Origin: Chitinophaga sedimenti
Lineage (GTDB): Bacteria; Bacteroidota; Bacteroidia; Chitinophagales; Chitinophagaceae
Assembly (NCBI RefSeq): GCF_023156195.1
Contig: NZ_JAKUKA010000001.1
Location: 2,976,001-3,040,000, forward strand
Direction of reading: 5' to 3'
Length of the DNA stretch: 64,000 nt
Shown: piece by piece, positions 29,446 through 38,993 of the stretch
How the letters are laid out: every line of letters begins with the position of its first letter
Position numbering within the stretch: position 1 is the first letter of the stretch
Program-made: the position numbers and the translations under genes
The notes under the pieces: model-generated
Seen by the model: only the letters and a program-made list of their open reading frames with translations
Told to the model about the DNA's origin: nothing
Database searches by the model: none

Positions 29446-30428
29446 CTAGCTCACCATGAGGCTGCAACCACGCAGGGCAGAGTTATCGAGCCGGCCCAAT
29501 ACTTCAAAGGCGCCATCTGCATGCAGGCGGCCAATGTCGTCAGTGGCTATAAATGCGCAGGAGTAAATATTGGCGAGGTCCACCACGTTAATTACGCCGG
29601 CAGCTTTGCGGTCGTACAACTGGAAAGGATCGTTCTCATCGCGGACGAGCACCTTCATCCATGCCGGGCGCCGGAACAGCCCTTTACCCAGCGAGTAGGC
29701 CTGGCTCAGTAATTCGGTCATCCCGTATTCCGCGTGCACGGCTTGTACACCCAGCCGCTCCTTCAGGTAAGCATGCACCTCTTCGCGGGTCCATTCTTCC
29801 CGGCGACCTTTCATACCGCCGGTTTCCATCACAATGGTATTTTTAAGTGGAGTTGATGGGCCGCCGCGAAGTCGAGCAGCCCGAACGTAACACCGATCAA
29901 CAATACTTTTTGTCCCCGCGCTTCCAGCGACTCCAGCGTCTGGCGCAGTTTATCGTGCTCGTACAGGTAAAAACCGCTTTCGGGATGGGCGCTGCGGGCG
30001 ATCATGTCCTGCACCATATATACCAGCGAGGAAGATTTTCTTTCGAGATAAGATGGCAGAAGCCCCAGCACGACGAAGTCGCCGACCGGACCATAAAACT
30101 CTTCGAAGCAGGTGATATAACTGCGCAGGTAGATGTCTGCCCGCTTCACTTCATGCCGGCTGTTAATGGTTTGCGTGGTACCGCTACTTTCGAACACCAC
30201 TTCGGGGCTAAACTCACCACAGGCCACGCGGTGACTTTTAAAGAACTGGATAGGCAAAAAGGGGATGCGATGCAGTTCCGTCACCTTGTGCGGCTGCACC
30301 TTCAGCGCGTCTACATAGGCGCGGTAGATGTTATTTTCGCGGTACTGGTAATGAAACAGTTCGATAGCGGCGTCATTGAGCCCCTGTTCCTGCAAGTTGA
30401 ATATCCGGTCTGTAAAAGCCTGGTCCAT
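29446..30428 (-). CDS. LuxE/PaaK-like acyl-activating protein (one frameshift)
   Basis: Starts MDQAFTDRIFNLQEQGLNDA (30428). IPFLPIQFFKSHRVACGEFS, VVFESSGTTQTINSRHEVKR (P-loop-like SSGTT adenylate motif) and, after a missing A near 29853, VMETGGMKGRREEWTREEVH, VQAVHAEYGMTELLSQAYSL and ATDDIGRLHADGAFEVLGR are the landmarks of the acyl-protein synthetase LuxE family of the ANL superfamily. About 328 residues. LuxE in luminous bacteria activates fatty acids with ATP; here no luxCDAB genes are near, so it likely activates a carboxylate for another pathway. It stands between unrelated genes. Confidence 0.88.
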
Positions 30429-30568
30429 GTAGTTCTAATCTGGGCACAAAGTTAGGATTTACAAGTACATACCGCGCCGGACACAATTATTTTGCTTCCG
30501 GGCAACGCGGGCGTAACAAACCACGTTATTACACGTTTAATAGGAGAACGGGGCCTGGCTGCCTCGTA

Positions 30569-30599
30569 TTGGCATATTGGTTAATTTAACGTAGGTTTG
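30569..30599 (+). promoter_or_regulatory. Predicted promoter abutting the start codon (possible leaderless mRNA)
   Basis: TTG (30569-30571), 20-base spacer, TAGGTTTG (30592-30599): an exact TAnnTTTG box. The ATG of the lipoprotein gene is at 30604, so transcription would begin at or next to the start codon. Confidence 0.5.
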
Positions 30600-30603
30600 T
30601 TAT

Positions 30604-31051
30604 ATGAAGAAATTGTTCCTTTTAAGCGCGGTTTTACTCACCGGCATCCTGGCCTGTAAAAAGGATGACGTGGGCGGCGATAAGCCCAAAATCCAGTTCA
30701 AAAGTTATTCGATGGAAGAAGTACCAGCTAACTTTCAGGGCCTTTTCGTGGTAACCTGGACGTGGAAGACGGTGATGGCAATATTGAGGACTCTCTCTTT
30801 ATACAGGCCAACTGGGTAGCACCTTTCGCCTACCGTCCGTACGACCGTAAAAAAATGCCCGGCATCGGCGCCTACAAAGGCACCAACCTGAAAGCCCAGG
30901 TGCAGATCCAGCTGGACAATAACTTTATCGGCCCTTCCGACCCGGTAAGTCCGCCCGAATTCGATTCCATGTTTTTCAAGATATACATCCGGGACAACGC
31001 GCAGAACATCAGCGTACCATCATAACGCCTAATTTCCGCGTCAGGAACTAA
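30604..31051 (+). CDS. Small lipoprotein (two frameshifts)
   Basis: Starts [20 protein letters not shown] (lipobox Cys18). An indel near 30755 connects to [20 protein letters not shown], and another near 31013 to [11 protein letters not shown] with the stop at 31049-31051; without the latter the chain would stop at 31025. About 149 residues. Contains an acidic Asp-Gly-Asp-Gly-Asn loop that could bind calcium and the ending [15 protein letters not shown] common to Chitinophagaceae surface lipoproteins. Function unknown. A terminator follows. Confidence 0.78.
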
Positions 31052-31072
31052 TCCTGCCCGAACAAATAAAGA

Positions 31073-31111
31073 TAAAAGGGTTCCCGTCACCGGGAATCCT
31101 TTTATTTTTTT
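31073..31111 (+). terminator. Rho-independent terminator
   Basis: AAAAGGGTTCCCG (31074-31086) pairs with CGGGAATCCTTTT (31091-31103) with one mismatch, followed by ATTTTTTT. It closes the lipoprotein gene 25 bases before the carboxyltransferase ATG. Confidence 0.9.
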
Positions 31112-31136
31112 AGCTTTACTCCTCATTTTCAGGTCC

Positions 31137-32673
31137 ATGAGCAAAATTGAACAACTGCATACAAAAACCGAAGCCGCCATGTTGGGCGGTGGACAGGCAC
31201 GCATCGATTCCCAGCATAAAAAAGGAAAACTGACTGCCCGCGAACGGCTGAAGCTGTTGCTGGACGAAGATTCTTTTGAAGAGATGGGCGCATTGGTCAG
31301 CAATAACAACAAGGGCCTCACCCTTGACCAGGAAGCATTCCTGGGCGACGGTGTGGTAACCGGTTACGGCACCATCAACGGAAGGCTGGTATATGTGTAT
31401 TCGCAGGACTTTACCGTGTATGGCGGCAGCCTCAGCGAGCCGCACGCGGAAAAGATCATCAAAATCATGGACCTCGCCATGCAGAACGGCGCCCCCATCA
31501 TCGGCCTGAACGATAGCGGCGGCGCACGTATCGAGGAAGGGGTGGTAAGCCTCGGCGGTTATGCGGACATCTTTTACCGCAACACCCGCGCTTCGGGCGT
31601 TATCCCCCAGTTATCCGCGATCATGGGCCCCTGTGCGGGCGGCGCGGTGTACTCACCCGCCATTACCGACTTTATCTTAATGGTGGAGCAAACTTCTTAC
31701 ATGTTCGTCACCGGCCCAAACGTCGTAAAGACCGTTACACATGAAGAAGTAACCTCCGAAGAACTCGGCGGCGCGCAAACCCATGCCTCTAAAAGCGGCG
31801 TTACCCACTTTGCCTGCGCCAACGAACTGGAGTGCATAGAAAACCTGAAACAGCTGCTGAGTTATATGCCGCAGAACTGCCAGGACGATGCCCCCATTTA
31901 CCCTTACGAACCCGCCGCGGAAGAACGCCCGGCCCTCAATACCATCATTCCTCAAAACCCCAACCAGCCTTACGACATGAAAGAAGTGATCGCGGAGCTG
32001 GTGGATACGGAGAGTTTCCTCGAAGTGCACAAGGACTTCGCGGAAAACATCATCGTGGGCTTTGCACGCATCGCAGGCCGCAGCATTGGCATCGTGGCCA
32101 ATCAGCCGGCGCACCTGGCGGGCGTACTCGATATTCATGCTTCTGTAAAAGGCGCACGCTTTACCCGCTTCTGCGACGCCTTCAACATACCATTACTCGT
32201 ACTGGTAGACGTTCCGGGCTTTTTACCGGGCACCGACCAGGAATGGAATGCCATCATCACCAATGGCGCCAAACTATTATACGCACTGAGCGAGGCCACC
32301 GTGCCGCGCATTACCGTCACCACCCGCAAAGCCTATGGCGGCGCATATTGTGTAATGAACTCGAAACACATCGGGGCAGATCTTAACCTGGCATCCCCCA
32401 GGCAGAGATTGCCGTAATGGGCGCAAAAGGTGCGGTGGAGATCATTTTCAAAAAGACATAGACAACGCCGCCAACCCGGAAACGCGGATGAACGAGCTGG
32501 TGGACGAATACACCAATCGATTCTCCAATCCCTACCTGGCTGCGGAAAAAGGCTATATCGATGAGGTGATCGTACCCGAGCAGGCGCGTAAAAAACTGAT
32601 CCGTGGATTTAAAATGCTGGAAAATAAAGTAGTGGACATGCCGCGTAAAAAGCACGGCAACATTCCACTCTAG
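31137..32673 (+). CDS. Acyl-CoA carboxylase carboxyltransferase subunit (propionyl-CoA type; two frameshifts)
   Basis: Starts [98 protein letters not shown] and [16 protein letters not shown] define the biotin-dependent carboxyltransferase beta chain (PccB/MmdA). Indels near 32395 ([20 protein letters not shown]) and a missing A near 32455 (IIFKKDIDNA) lead to the proper end ([26 protein letters not shown]). About 513 residues. Transfers CO2 from biotin to propionyl-CoA or a related acyl-CoA; could instead be the alpha subunit of methylmalonyl-CoA decarboxylase. The biotin carboxylase and carrier are not in the window. biotin synthase lies 2 kb downstream. Confidence 0.95.
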
Positions 32674-32679
32674 CCGTTT

Positions 32680-33544
32680 ATGCTTTTCGTGTTACGCATA
32701 GTTCGCAGTTTGTTCAATTTCCTGCTTTTCAGCTCTCTTTACATTGCCTTTTGCGCGGTGGCCATGACTGGCAGAGCAACGAAATGCTGCGGCTCGATTA
32801 TGACCGGAACAACTATTACGGCTTCGCATTTTTCGCCACCATCTGCAGTTATAACTTCCACTGGTATTTAACGCCGGGCGGCGTGGGCGTTACCTCGCAC
32901 CGGCTGCTGTGGGGACAAAGGCAACGCATGTTGCAATTGTTGTTGTGTGCACTGGGCATGCTGGGCGCGTTGTGGTACTTTTTACCGCTGCAACGCCACT
33001 GGTTTCCCGTGAGCGGCGCCATCCTGCTTACCTTCCTCTACTCCGCGCCCAAACTGGCTTACCCGCCTTTTATCTGGCTAAGAAAAATAGCCATTGGCAA
33101 GACACTGTTCCTCACTTTCGTGTGGACCTACGTCACCACCGTACTGCCGGCCTTCGTAGCCGATCGTACACCGGGGCTGCCGCTGGTATTACTCACGCTC
33201 CATCGCTTTTTCCTCATCTACGCCATCTGCATTTTGTTCGACTACCGCGACCGGGAACAAGACAAACGCGAAGGCATCCGCAGTTTAATTACCTATTTTG
33301 ATGAGAGAGGCGTGGGCCGGTTGTACTACGTGTCGGTGCTGCTGGCGGTCGTTTTCGCACTCCCCTGCTGTGGTATGTAAGCGCCTGGAAGGTGGGCACG
33401 CTGCTCGTTCCCGTACTCATAACGGCCTTCCTTAAGCGGTACGCCGAAACGCATACCTCCGATTATGTGTATTATTTTTATTTAGATGGATTGATGATGT
33501 TGTCTGCCCTGCTTCACTATATCGGATATATCGCAGGCTGGTAA
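32680..33544 (+). CDS. UbiA-like integral membrane prenyltransferase (two frameshifts)
   Basis: Starts MLFVLRIVRSLFNFLLFSSL six bases after the carboxyltransferase stop. Indels near 32765 and 33365 (missing C, LLWYVSAWKVG) restore about 288 residues ending YIGYIAGW. Seven to nine hydrophobic segments. The second aspartate motif of UbiA enzymes is present as CILFDYRDREQDKREGIRSL. The first motif (normally NDxxDxxxD) appears only as LDYDRNNYYGF and is degenerate. It might be a prenyltransferase of unusual specificity or an inactive relative. No quinone genes are adjacent, though ubiX lies 3 kb away. Confidence 0.75.
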
Positions 33545-33585
33545 AGCATTTTCCTTTATTTTTGTTAGATATCATTGATAAGACC

Positions 33586-34685
33586 ATGGCTAAAAAGCAA
33601 AAATCCATACTGACGAAGGAATCATTGTCATTCCTGAAGAACTACCTGAACAACCCATCTCCCACCGGGTTTGAAAAAGAAGGACAGAAATTATGGCTGA
33701 AATACACGGAGCCTTACATCGACGAAACGTACGTGGATGCATATGGTTCGGCCGTAGGTATTATCAACCCGGATGCGCCTTTTAAAGTAGTGATAGAAGC
33801 CCACGCGGATGAGATCTCCTGGTTCGTGAACTACATTTCGCCCGAGGGTTTGATCTATGTGATCCGTAACGGAGGCTCCGATCAGCAGATCGCACCATCT
33901 AAACGCGTGAACATTCATACAGAAAAAGGTATTGTAAAAGCGGTATTCGGCTGGCCTGCCATTCACACCCGCTTACGTGGCGGCGAAGGCAAAGAGCCCA
34001 CGCCTAAAGTGGACAACATCTTCTGGATTGCGGCGCCCGTAACCGTAAAGAAGTGGAGGACCTCGGCATCCATGTAGGTTGTGTGATCACTTTCGAAGAT
34101 GGTTTTGAAGAACTGAACTACGATTATTATATCTGCCGCGCCATCGACAACCGCATCGGCGGTTTTATGATTGCGGAAGTAGCCCGTTTGCTGAAAGAAA
34201 ACAAGCAGAAGCTGCCCTTTGGCCTGTATATCGTAAACGCGGTGCAGGAAGAAGTAGGGCTGCGCGGTGCGGAAATGATCGCCAAACGCATTAAACCTAA
34301 TGTGGCCATCGTTACCGACGTAACGCACGACAGCACCACGCCGATGATCAACAAAAACGTGGAAGGCGAAATCAAATGTGGCGCGGGACCAAGCATTACT
34401 TATGGTCCGGCAGTACACAACATCCTCCGCGACCTGATCATCAAAACCGCTGAGAAAAACAACATTCCGTTCCAGCGCCACGCCGTTAGCCGCAGCACCG
34501 GCACCGATACCGATGCATTTGCATATTCTAACGACGGTACACCTTCTGCGCTTATCAGCCTGCCATTGCGCTACATGCACACCACGGTGGAAATGGTAAA
34601 GAAAGATGATATCGAAAATACGATCATGCTTATTTACCAGAGCTTATTAAACATCACGCCGAAAACCAATTTCCGGTATATATAA
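33586..34685 (+). CDS. M42 family metallopeptidase (glutamyl aminopeptidase type; one frameshift)
   Basis: I choose the ATG at 33586 (MAKKQKSILTKESLSFLKNY). NNPSPTGFEKEGQKLWLKYT, VVIEAHADEISWFVNYI (metal His/Asp) and, after an indel near 34030 (FLDCGARNRKEVEDLG), the metal/catalytic AIDNRIGGFM, VNAVQEEVGLRGAEM (catalytic EE), AIVTDVTHDSTTP and LRYMHTTVEMV (metal His) are all present. About 366 residues. A dinuclear zinc/cobalt aminopeptidase forming tetrahedral particles, cytoplasmic. The rest of the frame is clean, so a sequencing error is likely. Confidence 0.94.
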
Positions 34686-34690
34686 TAATG

Positions 34691-34725
34691 CGAAGGGCGG
34701 TGAGTTTCACCGCCCTTTCTGTGTT
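34691..34725 (+). terminator. Rho-independent terminator
   Basis: AAGGGCGGTGA (34693-34703), loop GTT, TCACCGCCCTT (34707-34717), then TTCTGTGTTT. Perfect 11-bp stem just after the M42 peptidase. Confidence 0.88.
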
Positions 34726-34761
34726 TAAACGTCTAATACTGGACTTTTCCATTTTAAACTG

Positions 34762-34769
34762 TATGTTTG
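34762..34769 (+). promoter_or_regulatory. Predicted -7 box of bioB
   Basis: TATGTTTG is an exact TAnnTTTG match 22 bases before the bioB ATG at 34792. The matching upstream TTG is weak (TACTGG at about the right distance). No biotin operator could be assigned. Confidence 0.42.
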
Positions 34770-34791
34770 TTGCCGACCAAAACGCAACCAT

Positions 34792-35785
34792 ATGCAATCA
34801 GTGCAGATCCGGCATGACTGGAGCCTTGATGAAATCAGGGACATTTACAACACGCCACTCTTAGAACTGATTTACCGCGCGGCTACCGTGCACCGTGAAT
34901 ACCAGGATACCGCCGAGGTGCAGGTTTGCACCCTCCTCTCCATTAAAACAGGCGGCTGTTCCGAAGACTGCGCTTACTGTCCGCAGGCGGCCAGGTACAA
35001 CACCGGGGTAAACGTACAGGCCCTCATGAAAAAGAAGAAGTGATGGAGTATGCCCGCAAAGCAAAAATGCCGGCTCTACCCGCTTCTGCATGGGCGCCGC
35101 CTGGCGCGAAGTACGTGATAACCGCGACTTTGACCGGGTATTAGACATGGTGAAAGGGGTAAATGAAATAGGCATGGAAGTATGCTGCACACTTGGCATG
35201 CTTACCGAAGACCAGGCACAGAAACTGGCGGATGCCGGCCTGTACTCCTACAACCACAACCTGGATACCTCAGAAGAACATTACAGTGAGATCATTACCA
35301 CCCGCACATACGACGACCGCCTGAAAACACTGGACAATGTCCGCAAAGCCGGTGTAACCGTATGTTGTGGCGGCATTATCGGCCTGGGTGAATCGCACGA
35401 TGACCGTATCGGCATGCTGCAAACACTGTCATCCCTGCCTAAACATCCAGACTCCGTACCTATCAATGCACTTGTACGCGTGGCCGGTACGCCGCTGTCG
35501 CACTTACCGAAAGTGGAATTCTGGGACATGGTAAGAATGATTGCTACCGCACGCATCCTGATGCCTGCCACCATGGTTCGCCTGAGCGCCGGCAGAACAG
35601 AAATGAGCGTATCGGAGCAGGCGTTATGCTTTATGGCGGGCGCTAATTCAATATTCGCGGGCGATAAATTATTGACCACGCCCAACCCTTCTTTTGATGA
35701 AGACAACCTGATGTTCCAATTGCTGGGACTGAAGCCGAGAGAAGCGTTTAAGGAGGAGAAAGCCGCGATGTCGGTGGAGTTTTAA
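34792..35785 (+). CDS. bioB: Biotin synthase (two frameshifts)
   Basis: Starts [20 protein letters not shown]. The radical-SAM cluster motif is [19 protein letters not shown] (CxxxCxxC). Missing A's near 35033 ([15 protein letters not shown]) and near 35066 ([15 protein letters not shown]) restore it; both runs read A5 where A6 is needed. Then [40 protein letters not shown] (YNHN is the SAM/substrate region), [30 protein letters not shown] and [11 protein letters not shown]. About 331 residues. Converts dethiobiotin to biotin using its [2Fe-2S] cluster as sulfur source. It stands alone between terminators; the biotin serves carboxylases such as the one upstream. Confidence 0.97.
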
Positions 35786-35787
35786 TA

Positions 35788-35828
35788 GAAAAGCCGCCGT
35801 TGATGTGAACACACAACGGCGGCTTCCT
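35788..35828. terminator. Bidirectional terminator between bioB and aroQ
   Basis: AAGCCGCCGTTG (35791-35802) pairs perfectly with CAACGGCGGCTT (35814-35825), 11-base loop, with AAAA before and a weak T stretch after, so it serves convergent bioB and aroQ. Confidence 0.8.
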
Positions 35829-35862
35829 ATATAACCTGAAGTTGGTTCCTAAGCCTGTTTCC

Positions 35863-36271
35863 CTAAAAATATTCCACCGCCAAACCATACCCCTGCATCC
35901 CCAGCCCCGCTATCACACCCACACACTTCGCGGCGATCATGGACACATGACGGAAATCTTCGCGCGCATGCACGTTGCTGATATGCACTTCGACCACAGG
36001 GGTGGTTCGCGGCAATGGCATCGCGAAGGGCGATAGACGTATGCGTGTACGCGCCGGCGTTCAGTACAATGCCGTCGAGGTCAAAACCGGTGCGGTGAAT
36101 GAAGTTGATCAGCTCTCCTTCCACGTTGCTCTGGAAATAGGTGAACTCCACCTGCGGGTACTTTACAGCCAGCTGCCGGAAACATTCTTCCGCAGTGGTG
36201 CTGCCGTAAATACCGGGTTCACGTTTACCTAAAAGGTTCAAGTTAGGGCCGTTGACGATGGCGATTTTCAT
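35863..36271 (-). CDS. aroQ: Type II 3-dehydroquinate dehydratase (one frameshift)
   Basis: Starts [20 protein letters not shown] (36271): [17 protein letters not shown] is the type II signature, with the active-site Tyr shortly after. [18 protein letters not shown] and [19 protein letters not shown] (catalytic and binding residues) follow. An indel near 36013 restores [20 protein letters not shown], with the active-site His in HISN, and the end [14 protein letters not shown], stop at 35863. About 137 residues, normal. Third step of the shikimate pathway; forms dodecamers. Confidence 0.96.
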
Positions 36272-36303
36272 GCGTGATATTTGAATGCCTAAAATAGAAA
36301 AAA

Positions 36304-36854
36304 TTATTCTCCCCAGCGGAAAGTATCGTGTTCGATTCCCGCGAGGTCCAGTACCCGGTCTACCACCGTAGCCGCTACCTCCTCAATACTTGTGGGTTTG
36401 CTGTAAAAAGAAGGCGTGGCCGGGCAAATGATACCGCCTGCCTCAGTTACCGTAGCCATGTTGCGGATGTGCACCAGGTTATACGGCGTATCGCGCACCA
36501 CGCAGATAAGGCGCCGTCTTTCCTTGAGCACCACATCGGCCGCGCGGGTAATTAAATCGTTGGAGATGCCCCCGCGATGCGACCTAAAGTTCCCATGCTG
36601 CAGGGACAGATGATCATGGTATCATAACGGCCCGAACCCGAGGCAAAGGGCGCGTGAAAGTCGTGCTGTGCATACATACGAAACGGCAGCTGCTCGTAAC
36701 CGTTGTCGTCCAGCTCCGTGTGCCATACCGTTTTGGCATTCTCAGTCATCACAACGGCTACCTCCTCCCCCGACTTTGCCAGCTTCTGTAACAACTGGCG
36801 GGCATATATGGAGCCGCTGGCCCCCGTAACCGCTACTACTATACGATGTTTCAT
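36304..36854 (-). CDS. ubiX: Flavin prenyltransferase UbiX (one frameshift)
   Basis: Starts MKHRIVVAVTGASGSIYARQ at 36854 (ATG at 36860 gives two more residues). VTGASGSIYA is the FMN-binding loop; [28 protein letters not shown], restored by one missing G near 36574, and LKERRRLICVVRDTPYNLVH are family landmarks (PCSM, R-x-TP). The end ...VVDRVLDLAGIEHDTFRWGE is typical. About 184 residues. Attaches a dimethylallyl group to FMN to make prenyl-FMN, the cofactor of UbiD-type decarboxylases. No ubiD partner is in the window; in a menaquinone-using bacterium it probably serves the futalosine route or another decarboxylase. Confidence 0.95.
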
Positions 36855-36880
36855 TACCACAAAGCTATGTAATAATGCGC

Positions 36881-36917
36881 AGAAGGCCGTTACGTATCGC
36901 TACGCAACAGCCTTCCG
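36881..36917 (-). terminator. Possible weak terminator after ytxJ
   Basis: GAAGGC (36882-36887) pairs with GCCTTC (36910-36915) and an inner GTT/AAC, in the 84-base gap between ytxJ and ubiX on the minus strand; the T-tract is poor. Confidence 0.4.
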
Positions 36918-36938
36918 TATCTAAATCTGTTGTTATGC

Positions 36939-37271
36939 CTATGCCCGGGCCGCGATCTGTTCCATCGAGATGCCCATATGACTTTCATCGTACACACACT
37001 TTCCATCCTTCACCACCAATACCTGGGGCGATTCGTGCCGGACGTTAAACAGGCCCGCTATCCGGTCGCTCAGCGAGCGGAAACGGATTAAATCGAGATA
37101 GTAGAAATCCATGCCTTGCGGCGGTGTGGCCCTTTCGAGGCGCGATTTTGCCATGGAACTAATAGAACAGCGGGTGCTGTGCTTAAAGATCACCACGGGA
37201 CGAAGGAACGAATCTGACTGGATTTTACTCAACTGTTCCTCCTGCGACAAATCCATCCAATTCATACTCAT
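36939..37271 (-). CDS. ytxJ: Bacillithiol system redox protein YtxJ
   Basis: Intact 110-residue frame (MSMNWMDLSQEEQLSKIQSD; a second ATG is two codons in). IFKHSTRCSISSMAKSRLER holds the single redox cysteine Cys35 in the TRCSISS context typical of YtxJ monothiol bacilliredoxin-like proteins; then DFYYLDLIRFRSLSDRIAGL, VRHESPQVLVVKDGKCVYDE (cis-Pro loop) give the thioredoxin fold. It probably reduces bacillithiol-protein mixed disulfides. The start codon shares one base with the stop of the small lipoprotein upstream, so the two are coupled. Confidence 0.92.
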   Translation of the reverse strand: MSMNWMDLSQEEQLSKIQSDSFLRPVVIFKHSTRCSISSMAKSRLERATPPQGMDFYYLDLIRFRSLSDRIAGLFNVRHESPQVLVVKDGKCVYDESHMGISMEQIAARA

Positions 37272-37414
37272 TAGCAGTTCTTATTTTTTTCGGTTACAGG
37301 CGCCTTCGAAATTTTCATGGGGCAGCCCAGCTTTTGTGAAGCGCAGGAGCTGAACATCGCTGTCATAACAGCCATCAGACAAATAACACCTGCCAGTTTC
37401 ATACTTGGTTTCAT
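37271..37414 (-). CDS. Tiny Cys-rich lipoprotein upstream of ytxJ
   Basis: From the ATG at 37414 (MKPSMKLAGVICLMAVMTAM), 47 residues with a lipobox (FSSCASQ) followed by KLGCPMKISKAP and a C-terminal Cys. Upstream ATGs at 37447, 37453 and 37498 exist, but the signal sequence argues for 37414. The mature part is only about 22 residues with two extra cysteines, which could form a disulfide. Its stop (TAA) shares one base with the ytxJ start, so it may be linked to thiol redox control. Family not recognised. Confidence 0.6.
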   Translation of the reverse strand: MKPSMKLAGVICLMAVMTAMFSSCASQKLGCPMKISKAPVTEKNKNC

Positions 37415-37604
37415 TTGGTTTACTTTAATTAATGAACGATTTTTCATAGGCATTAGATATATCTCTTTTTTAATCCCTTTTACTACGTTATTTTGCAAAT
37501 ATAAGTTTTATATTAGAAAAAACAATCCTATGTATTGTTAACAGGTTGCTAACATATTCCAGCAAATCTGTTACCAATTTTTAAAGTTTTGCTCCACATA
37601 ACAT

Positions 37605-38955
37605 ATGGCAAAGGTACACTTTATCGCTATAGGCGGCAGCGTAATGCATCAACTGGCAATCGCCCTTAAACTTAAAGGTTACCAGGTAACCGGCAGCGAC
37701 GACGAAATTTTCGACCCCGCCACCACCAACCTGACCAAAGCGGGCATTATGCCCGCCACGATCGGCTGGGACCCGGCCCGCATTACCCCGGACCTGGACG
37801 CTGTTATCCTTGGCATGCATGCCCGGATCGACAATCCCGAGCTGCAAAAAGCCAAAGAGCTGGGTTTAAAAATCTACTCCTTCCCTGAGTACATTTACCA
37901 GGAAAGTAAGACCAAAACCCGCGTGGCCATTGGTGGCAGTCATGGTAAAACAACCATCACCTCCATGATCATGCATGTGCTGAGAGCGGTACAAAGGGAC
38001 TTCGACTATCGTTGGCGCAAAACTGGAAGGATTTTCCCAGTCTGTAAACATCACAAATGCCCCACTTATTGTGTGCGAGGCAGACGAATATCCGGCTTCC
38101 GCGATTGAGAAGCGGCCTAAGTTCCACTTTTTGCACCCGCATATGGCAGTGCTGAGCGGGATTGCGTGGGACCATATCAATGTTTTCCCTACATTCGAAA
38201 ATTATAAGGAGCAGTTCGCCATTTTCCTCCGTACCATGGAGCCGGGTGGTAAACTCATTTACAATAGCAGCGACCCGGTCCTGAAGGAACTGGTAGAAAA
38301 GGAAGCCGGCCATCTGAGCCTGCTGCCTTACGAAGTACCGACCAACAGCATCGAAAACGGCGTTACCAGTGTAATACTCGAAGGCCACAGCACGGCCCTG
38401 CAGGTTTTTGGTGAACATAACCTCATGAACATCAATGCTGCCTGGCACATCTGCCGCGAATTAGGGGTAGATATCCGCAGTTTCATGGCAGCTATTTCGT
38501 CCTTTACCGGCGCCGCTAAAAGAATGGAACTCATCGGTAAAAACGAACATACCGCTATTTACCGCGACTTCGCCCATGCGCCGTCAAAGGTAAAAGCCAC
38601 GATGCAGGCGCTGAAAGCACAGTATCCCGGCCGGAAACTGCTTGCCGTGCTGGAATTGCACACTTACAGCAGCCTGAACCGCGACTTCCTTACCGAATAT
38701 AAAGGAGCCATGGACGGGGCCGACAAGGCAGTGGTGTTTTATAGTCAGCATGCGCTGGAAATTAAACGTATGCCCGATTTACCGGCTGAGGCTATTTATG
38801 ATGGCTTTGGCCGTACCGATCTGCAGGTGATCACGAACAACGCTGCCCTGCAGGTGTGGCTGGACCAGCAGGAATATAAAGATGCCAATTTACTCCTGAT
38901 GAGCTCCGGCACTTATGACGGCCTGGAATTTCCATCATTGAAAAAATATTTATAA
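37605..38955 (+). CDS. mpl: UDP-MurNAc:tripeptide ligase Mpl (one frameshift)
   Basis: Starts MAKVHFIAIGGSVMHQLAIA. The Mur-ligase ATP site is RVAIGGSHGKTTITSMIMH. Near 38003 the frame shifts (DFDY-IVGAKLEGF region) and continues INTNAPLIVCEADEYPAS-like through ITNAPLIVCEADEYPASAIE (metal-binding ExDE), HMAVLSGIAWDHINVFPTFE, then the C-terminal domain YRDFAHAPSKVKATMQALKA, LAVLELHTYSSLNRDF, LLLMSSGTYDGLEFPSLKK. About 450 residues. It joins recycled L-Ala-D-Glu-mDAP to UDP-MurNAc in peptidoglycan recycling. The indel is a sequencing error by analogy with neighbours. Confidence 0.95.
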
Positions 38956-38993
38956 CAACAGCACCCGACGTGGTGCATTGAAACGCTCCTTAT

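Noticed and set aside
32758..33301. Extra small frames within the UbiA-like gene (32751-33301)
   Set aside because: They are frame shadows created by the indel near 32765.
34725..34791. Biotin repressor operator or riboswitch before bioB
   Set aside because: No palindrome or conserved fold could be identified in the short leader.
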